Part shown: piece by piece, positions 6,812 through 10,865 of the stretch
How positions within the stretch are numbered: position 1 is the first letter of the stretch
Layout: every line of letters begins with the position of its first letter
Assembly (NCBI GenBank): GCA_028688235.1
Contig: JAQTYP010000075.1
Coordinates: forward strand, 1 to 10,865
DNA: 10,865 nucleotides
Source of the DNA: Methylomonas sp.
GTDB taxonomy: Bacteria > Pseudomonadota > Gammaproteobacteria > Methylococcales > Methylomonadaceae
Reading direction: 5' to 3'
Notes under the pieces: model-generated
Databases searched by the model: none
Told to the model about the DNA's origin: nothing
What the model saw: only the letters and a program-made list of their open reading frames with translations
Program-made: the position numbers and the translations under genes

Positions 6812-8305
6812 ATGGCGGAATTAGAAAGTCAAAGTCAACAAGCGGCCGGTCAAACCCTGGAGCTCGATGAATTTTCGGCATTGCTGGCAAAGGAATTCAA
6901 ACCCGGCACCGAAGCGGCCAGCCAGGTCAATACTGCCGTTTCCACGCTGGCTCAATTTGCGTTGCAGGATATCAGCAAAATCTCCGAGGATGTCATAAGC
7001 AGCATTCAGGCCATCATCGCCGGCCTGGATCAAAAGATCTCTGAACAATTGAACTTGGTCATGCACCACCCCGATTTCCAGAAATTGGAGAGTGCCTGGA
7101 GGGGGCTGCATTATCTGGTCAACAACACCGAAACGGATGAGATGCTCAAAATCCGGGTGTTGAACATCACCAAAAACGAGCTGGGAAAAACCTTGAAGAA
7201 ATTCAAGGGCACGGCCTGGGATCAAAGTCCGCTGTTCAAAAAACTCTACGAAGAAGAATTCGGTACTTTCGGTGGAGAACCGTTCGGCTGTCTGGTCGGC
7301 GATTATCATTTCGACCACAGCCCGCCGGATGTCGAGCTGCTCGGAGAAATGGCGAAAGTTTCCGCCGCCGCGCATACCCCCTTCATTTCCGGGGTGGCAC
7401 CGACCGTGTTGCAGATGGATAGTTGGTCGGAATTGGCGAATCCGCGCGATTTGACCAAAATTTTCACGACACCTGAATATGCCTCTTGGCGCTCATTGCG
7501 TGAGTCCGACGATTCGCGTTATTTAGGTCTGGCCATGCCGCGCTTCTTAAGCCGCCTGCCTTATGGCGCTAAGACCGATCCGGTCGAAGAGTTTAATTTC
7601 GAAGAAGACACGGCCGGCAGCGACAGCAGCAAATATACCTGGTCCAACGCGGCCTATGCGATGGCGGTCAACATTAACCGCTCGTTCAAACTGTACGGTT
7701 GGTGTTCGCGCATTCGCGGCATAGAATCCGGCGGGGCGGTCGAAGGCCTGCCCGTGCATACCTTCCCGACCGACGACGGCGGCGTCGATATGAAGTGTCC
7801 GACCGAAATCGCGATTACCGACCGGCGCGAGGCGGAACTGGCCAAGAGCGGCTTCATGCCGCTGATCCATAAGAAAAACACGGATTTTGCGGCCTTCATC
7901 GGTGCACAGTCCTTACAGAAACCGGCCGAATACGAAGATCCGGATGCAACCGCGAATGCCAATCTGGCGGCGCGTTTGCCTTATTTGTTCGCGACCTGCC
8001 GCTTTGCTCACTATTTGAAGTGCATGGTGCGCGACAAGATAGGCTCGTTCAAGGAACGCGACGAGATGGAACGCTGGTTGACCAACTGGATCAACCAATA
8101 TGTCGACGGCGATCCAATTAATTCCAGTGAAACGACCAAAGCCAAAAAACCCCTGGCGGCGGCCGAAGTCGTACTCGAAGAAGTGGAGGGTAATCCCGGA
8201 TATTACAGCTCGAAGTTCTTTTTAAGGCCGCATTATCAGCTGGAAGGCTTGACGGTGTCGTTGCGATTGGTTTCGAAATTGCCTTCGGCAAAAGGCGGCG
8301 CTTGA
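6812..8305 (+). CDS. tssC: T6SS contractile sheath large subunit TssC (VipB)
   Basis: TssC is the larger sheath protein, interlocking with TssB around the Hcp tube. Its 497 residues match the usual family size. Recognisable blocks are HHPDFQKLESAWRGLHYLV (85-103), FGGEPFGCLVGDYHFDHSPPDVELL (~151-175), RFLSRLPYG (244-252), WSNAAYAMAVNINRSF (~276-291) and the C-terminal handle region ending FFLRPHYQLEGLTVSLRLVSKLP. No truncation or frameshift is visible. GAGGG at 6798-6802, inside the end of tssB, serves as the ribosome binding site. After the stop there is an 84-bp gap before hcp. Confidence 0.98.
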   Translation: MAELESQSQQAAGQTLELDEFSALLAKEFKPGTEAASQVNTAVSTLAQFALQDISKISEDVISSIQAIIAGLDQKISEQLNLVMHHPDFQKLESAWRGLHYLVNNTETDEMLKIRVLNITKNELGKTLKKFKGTAWDQSPLFKKLYEEEFGTFGGEPFGCLVGDYHFDHSPPDVELLGEMAKVSAAAHTPFISGVAPTVLQMDSWSELANPRDLTKIFTTPEYASWRSLRESDDSRYLGLAMPRFLSRLPYGAKTDPVEEFNFEEDTAGSDSSKYTWSNAAYAMAVNINRSFKLYGWCSRIRGIESGGAVEGLPVHTFPTDDGGVDMKCPTEIAITDRREAELAKSGFMPLIHKKNTDFAAFIGAQSLQKPAEYEDPDATANANLAARLPYLFATCRFAHYLKCMVRDKIGSFKERDEMERWLTNWINQYVDGDPINSSETTKAKKPLAAAEVVLEEVEGNPGYYSSKFFLRPHYQLEGLTVSLRLVSKLPSAKGGA

Positions 8306-8389
8306 TTCCGCTACAGAGGCTATTTCGATTTGTGCAAGAAGTAGACGTTTAAGTTAGGTATTTCATTCATCATAGACTAGGAGATTAAA

Positions 8390-8881
8390 ATGGCTGTAGA
8401 TATGTTTATTAACTTTGGTGATAAGATCAAAGGCGAAACCAAGGATAAAGCTCAAGCCTCAAAAGGCGATTGCGATGTGCTGGCTTGGTCCTGGGGAATG
8501 AGTCAATCCGGTTCGTTTCATATGGGCGGCGGCGGCGGCGCCGGCAAGGCTAGTGTTCAGGATATTTCGCTTACCAAGTATGTCGATAAGGCGACTCCTG
8601 CTTTGATGTTGCATTTGCTCAAGGGCTCGCATATCGATGAGATCAAGTTGATCGTGCGTAAAGCCGGAGGAAAACAGGAGAACTACATCGAGATCACGAT
8701 GACGAAGTGTATCCTGACTACGATTAGTACGGGTGGCTCGGGTGGGGAAGATCGCTTGACCGAGAACGTCACGATTAATTTTGCAGAAGTGAAATTCGAA
8801 TACTTCTTGCAAGATGAAAAAGGCGCCGTCAAGTCCGGCGGCGAATGTAAATATAACATCGAACAAAACTCGGAAGCGTAA
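8390..8881 (+). CDS. hcp: T6SS tube protein Hcp (Hcp1-type)
   Basis: Hcp forms hexameric rings that stack into the inner tube, which is secreted on firing and can chaperone effectors. The 163-residue protein closely resembles P. aeruginosa Hcp1 in length and motifs: MAVDMFINFGDKIKGE at the start, DVLAWSWGMSQSGSFHMGG (29-47) with a run of glycines at 46-50, VQDISLTKYVDKATP (56-70), and STGGSGGEDRLTENVTINF (113-131). It has no signal peptide, as expected. There is no C-terminal extension, so it is a structural Hcp rather than a fused effector. AGGAG at 8379-8383, six bases before the ATG, is a strong ribosome binding site. A strong terminator follows the gene, fitting high-level production. Confidence 0.97.
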   Translation: MAVDMFINFGDKIKGETKDKAQASKGDCDVLAWSWGMSQSGSFHMGGGGGAGKASVQDISLTKYVDKATPALMLHLLKGSHIDEIKLIVRKAGGKQENYIEITMTKCILTTISTGGSGGEDRLTENVTINFAEVKFEYFLQDEKGAVKSGGECKYNIEQNSEA

Positions 8882-8990
8882 CCCAAGCTGTGGTTGCAAT
8901 TTTTGCCTAACTCGAGTTTTATCCTGTTCGCTGAAGAGTTTGCGGCTAACACTCGAGAAACGGTGAAGTTTGTATAACCTTCCTAGACAA

Positions 8991-9021
8991 GAGCCGGGCA
9001 GCCCTTGCCCGGTTCTTTTTT
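8991..9021 (+). terminator. Intrinsic terminator after hcp, inside the T6SS operon
   Basis: GAGCCGGGCA at 8991-9000 pairs with TGCCCGGTTC at 9006-9015 over ten base pairs, including one G-T wobble, with a 5-nt loop, followed at once by six T residues (9016-9021). It lies 110 bp after hcp and 22 bp before tagJ in the same orientation. Partial read-through would let hcp mRNA exceed that of tagJ, tssE and tssF. That effect is inferred. Confidence 0.88.
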
Positions 9022-9029
9022 GCCAACCT

Positions 9030-9047
9030 AAGGATCGTATGCCGTGA
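9030..9047 (+). promoter_or_regulatory. Ribosome binding site and overlapping start signals for tagJ
   Basis: AAGGA at 9030-9034 precedes two possible starts. The nearer ATG at 9039 opens a two-codon frame (ATG CCG TGA) whose stop at 9045-9047 overlaps the GTG at 9044, which begins the long tagJ frame nine bases after the AAGGA. The GTG is therefore the best start for tagJ. The tiny frame may simply be chance. Confidence 0.4.
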
Positions 9048-9841
9048 GTGCCGAATCAAGTTTGGAAATGGGCGATTTGGAAGAATCGCTGAAACAATTG
9101 CAGGATCAGGTCAGAAAAGACTCCGCCAATTCTAAGCACCGGGTTTTTCTGTTTCAATTGCTGGCAGTCTTGGGCAATTGGGATAGGGCGTTGAATCAAC
9201 TCAATGTCGCCGGCGAGTTGTCGGCCGAAAACTTTCCCATGGTGCAAACCTATCGCGAAACGATACGCTGCGAGCTGTTGCGGGAGAAAGTATTCAAGGC
9301 GCAGACGACGCCGATCATTTTCGGCGAGCCGCAACAATGGCAGGCCCTGCTGTTGGAATCCTTGAAGCTGCTGACCGCCGGCAATTATCAAGAAGCCTTA
9401 CAGGTCAGGGACGAAGCCTACGAACAGGCGCCGACGGTTGCAGGAACTATCAATGGTGAGCCTTTTCAGTGGCTGGCCGACACCGATACCCGATTAGGCC
9501 CTATGTTGGAGTTGATACTGAACGGCAAATATTATTGGGTGCCTTGCACGGCCATACAAAAACTGGTGATAGAAGCGCCGGTCGATTTACGCGACCTGGT
9601 TTGGTTGCCCGTTCAGATTACCTGGGTAAACGGCGGCGGCGCCGCCTGTTTCATCCCATCACGTTATCCCGGCTCGGAAGCCTCCGAAGATTCCGCTATT
9701 CGATTGGCGCGTAAGACCGAATGGTTGGAGCCCTATCCGGGGCACGCCTTCGGACTGGGGCAAAGGATATTGGCCACGGATAGCGGCGATTATTCCCTGT
9801 TCGATATCCGGGAGCTGGTGTTCGATCATACTGCTGCCTAA
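9044..9841 (+). CDS. tagJ: T6SS accessory protein TagJ (ImpE/HsiE family)
   Basis: TagJ (ImpE) is a non-core T6SS component. In P. aeruginosa HsiE1 it binds the TssB sheath protein and is linked to recruitment of the ClpV unfoldase. The 265-residue protein begins with helical TPR-like repeats; KHRVFLFQLLAVLGNWDRALNQL at 31-53 is the strongest family signature, and a second helical pair lies at ~98-125. The C-terminal part is beta-rich with PFQWLADTDTRLGPMLEL (~140-157), PVDLRDLVWLPVQITWVNGG (~179-198) and FIPSRYPGSE (~203-212), all typical of ImpE. I chose GTG because the first in-frame ATG is at codon 9, too far from the AAGGA. Its presence between hcp and tssE marks the HSI-I-like T6SS subtype. 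It follows the terminator and ends five bases before tssE. Confidence 0.94.
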   Translation: MSAESSLEMGDLEESLKQLQDQVRKDSANSKHRVFLFQLLAVLGNWDRALNQLNVAGELSAENFPMVQTYRETIRCELLREKVFKAQTTPIIFGEPQQWQALLLESLKLLTAGNYQEALQVRDEAYEQAPTVAGTINGEPFQWLADTDTRLGPMLELILNGKYYWVPCTAIQKLVIEAPVDLRDLVWLPVQITWVNGGGAACFIPSRYPGSEASEDSAIRLARKTEWLEPYPGHAFGLGQRILATDSGDYSLFDIRELVFDHTAA

Positions 9842-9846
9842 ACATC

Positions 9847-10350
9847 ATGGCCGAATTGAGCTTTCAGGACAGGCTGCAACCGTCGCTATTGGACAGGTTG
9901 ACGGACGATGCTCCGGAAAAGTCCGTCGAAAGCCGCGAGCAACGGGTACTCTCTATACGCCAGCTACGGCAAAGCGTGTTACGCGATTTGAGTTGGCTGT
10001 TCAGCACTTCGGGGTTCGATACCATGGTCGATTTGACCGATTATCCCTGGGTTGCCCGTTCGGTGATCAATTACGGTTGTCCGTTATCGTCGGGCACGTC
10101 AGTCAGCGGCATGGACGTCGTCAAAATCGAGCGCAAGCTCAGACAATCGATTATCGATTTCGAACCCCGAATTCTAGCCGATACGCTGGTCGTAAAGCTG
10201 GTTACCGACGAGGGAATAATGAATCAACAGTCGGTAGCTTTTACTATAGAAGGTGAATTATGGGCGCAGCCCTTGCCGACGCATTTGTTCATACGCAGTA
10301 GCTTCGATCTGGAAACCGGGGAAGTGACCGTCAAGGATATTGGGGGATAG
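9847..10350 (+). CDS. tssE: T6SS baseplate protein TssE (gp25-like)
   Basis: TssE is the T6SS homologue of phage T4 baseplate wedge protein gp25 and helps start sheath polymerisation on the baseplate. The 167-residue protein shows the family pattern: FQDRLQPSLLDRLTDD (6-21), SIRQLRQSVLRDLSWLFST (36-54), YPWVARSVINYGCP (66-79) and the gp25 core IERKLRQSIIDFEPRI (94-109), with the conserved E106-P107-R108. No clear Shine-Dalgarno precedes its ATG and only five bases separate it from the tagJ stop, so it is probably translated by coupling. The stop is three bases before tssF. Confidence 0.95.
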   Translation: MAELSFQDRLQPSLLDRLTDDAPEKSVESREQRVLSIRQLRQSVLRDLSWLFSTSGFDTMVDLTDYPWVARSVINYGCPLSSGTSVSGMDVVKIERKLRQSIIDFEPRILADTLVVKLVTDEGIMNQQSVAFTIEGELWAQPLPTHLFIRSSFDLETGEVTVKDIGG

Positions 10351-10353
10351 GGC

Positions 10354-10865
10354 ATGGATCCACGCCTATTGAATTATTACAATCGCGAGCTTCAGCATGT
10401 CCGAGAAATCGGTGCCGAGTTTGCCGCCGAATACCCTAAGATCGCCGCCCGATTGGGCTTGGATACCTTCGAGTGCGCCGATCCCTATGTGGAGCGCCTG
10501 TTCGAAGGTTTTGCGTTCATGGCGGCGCGCGTTCAGCTCAAGATCGATGCCGAATTTCCAAACTTTACTCAGAATCTGCTGGAAATCGTTTATCCGCATT
10601 ATCTGGCCACGACACCGTCCATGGCGGTGGTGGAATTCAAACCGGATTTGACCGAATCGGGTCTGTCCGAAGGATTTTCGATTCCGAAGGGTACTTCGTT
10701 ACGCAGCCAGATAGGCAAGGGCGAGCAGACGGCTTGCGAATATCAAACGGCTCACCCGTTAAAACTCTTTCCCATTGGAGATTAGTAAGGCCGAGTATTT
10801 GCCTACATTGGCAGCGGTTTCCGCTTGCGGCCTGTCTTCGGCCAAACATTTGGCCAATGTCAAAG
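10354..10865 (+). CDS. tssF: T6SS baseplate protein TssF (VasA/ImpG), partial at window edge, with an apparent one-base frameshift
   Basis: TssF, with TssG and TssK, forms the T6SS baseplate wedge. The usual length is about 600 residues, of which only the N-terminal part lies here. The first 140 residues match the family well: YYNRELQHVREIGAEFA (8-24), ECADPYVERLFEGFAFMAARV (40-60) and NLLEIVYPHYLATTPSM (74-90). The frame then hits TAG at 10783-10785 after PIGD. Removing one base from the CCC run at 10771-10773, or the A at 10774, restores an open frame (PLEISKAEYLP and onward) to the end of the window that reads like ordinary TssF. This means an assembly or sequencing error, a true mutation, or less likely programmed frameshifting. 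GGGGG at 10342-10346 is the ribosome binding site, seven bases before the ATG. Confidence 0.9.

Noticed and set aside
6821..7375. 184-codon minus-strand open frame opposite tssC.
   Set aside because: It lies wholly antisense to the well-supported tssC gene, and its composition is that expected of a shadow frame.
8908..8960. Two CTCGAG palindromes between hcp and the terminator.
   Set aside because: Six-base palindromes are expected by chance and do not form a useful hairpin with each other.
10637..10849. Minus-strand open frame opposite the end of the window.
   Set aside because: It is antisense to tssF across the frameshift point and has no recognisable product.

Overview
The window is a chromosomal stretch from a gammaproteobacterium. 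The dispersed repeats at the left edge (a C5/G5 hairpin, a hairpin built on GGCAGGGATTGCC, and a large near-palindrome) are of kinds I associate with methanotroph-type genomes such as Methylomonas and relatives. That genus-level guess is weak, while the protein content is firmly proteobacterial. 

Layout: positions 1-622 carry no convincing gene and are packed with three inverted-repeat elements. Positions 623-4303 (minus strand) encode a very large SARP/AfsR-like regulator: winged helix plus BTAD, a decayed nucleotide-cyclase-like domain, an AAA/STAND ATPase and a TPR-like helical tail. A 233-bp divergent intergenic region follows. Next comes a small unrecognised gene (4537-5010, plus strand), then a 200-bp leader with an 11-bp-spaced direct repeat. 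The rest of the window is a type VI secretion system (T6SS) operon: tssA, tssB, tssC, hcp, tagJ/impE, tssE and the beginning of tssF, which runs off the right edge. 

The T6SS gene order matches that of the Pseudomonas aeruginosa H1-T6SS (HSI-I), including tagJ between hcp and tssE, so tssG and clpV are expected to follow outside the window. In this machine TssB and TssC form the contractile sheath, Hcp the inner tube, TssE and TssF belong to the baseplate, TssA organises assembly, and TagJ binds the sheath for ClpV-linked recycling. A strong intrinsic terminator lies directly after hcp, so the tube protein could be made in excess of the genes beyond it. 

Points to check are: a one-base frameshift in tssF within a CCC run; the divergent SARP-type regulator with no intact cyclase metal site; two separate 8-bp direct repeats, each with an 11-bp period as expected of SARP operators, one upstream of tssA and one at the regulator's own 5' end; and the orphan protein between regulator and T6SS. 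I see no CRISPR array, tRNA or rRNA.
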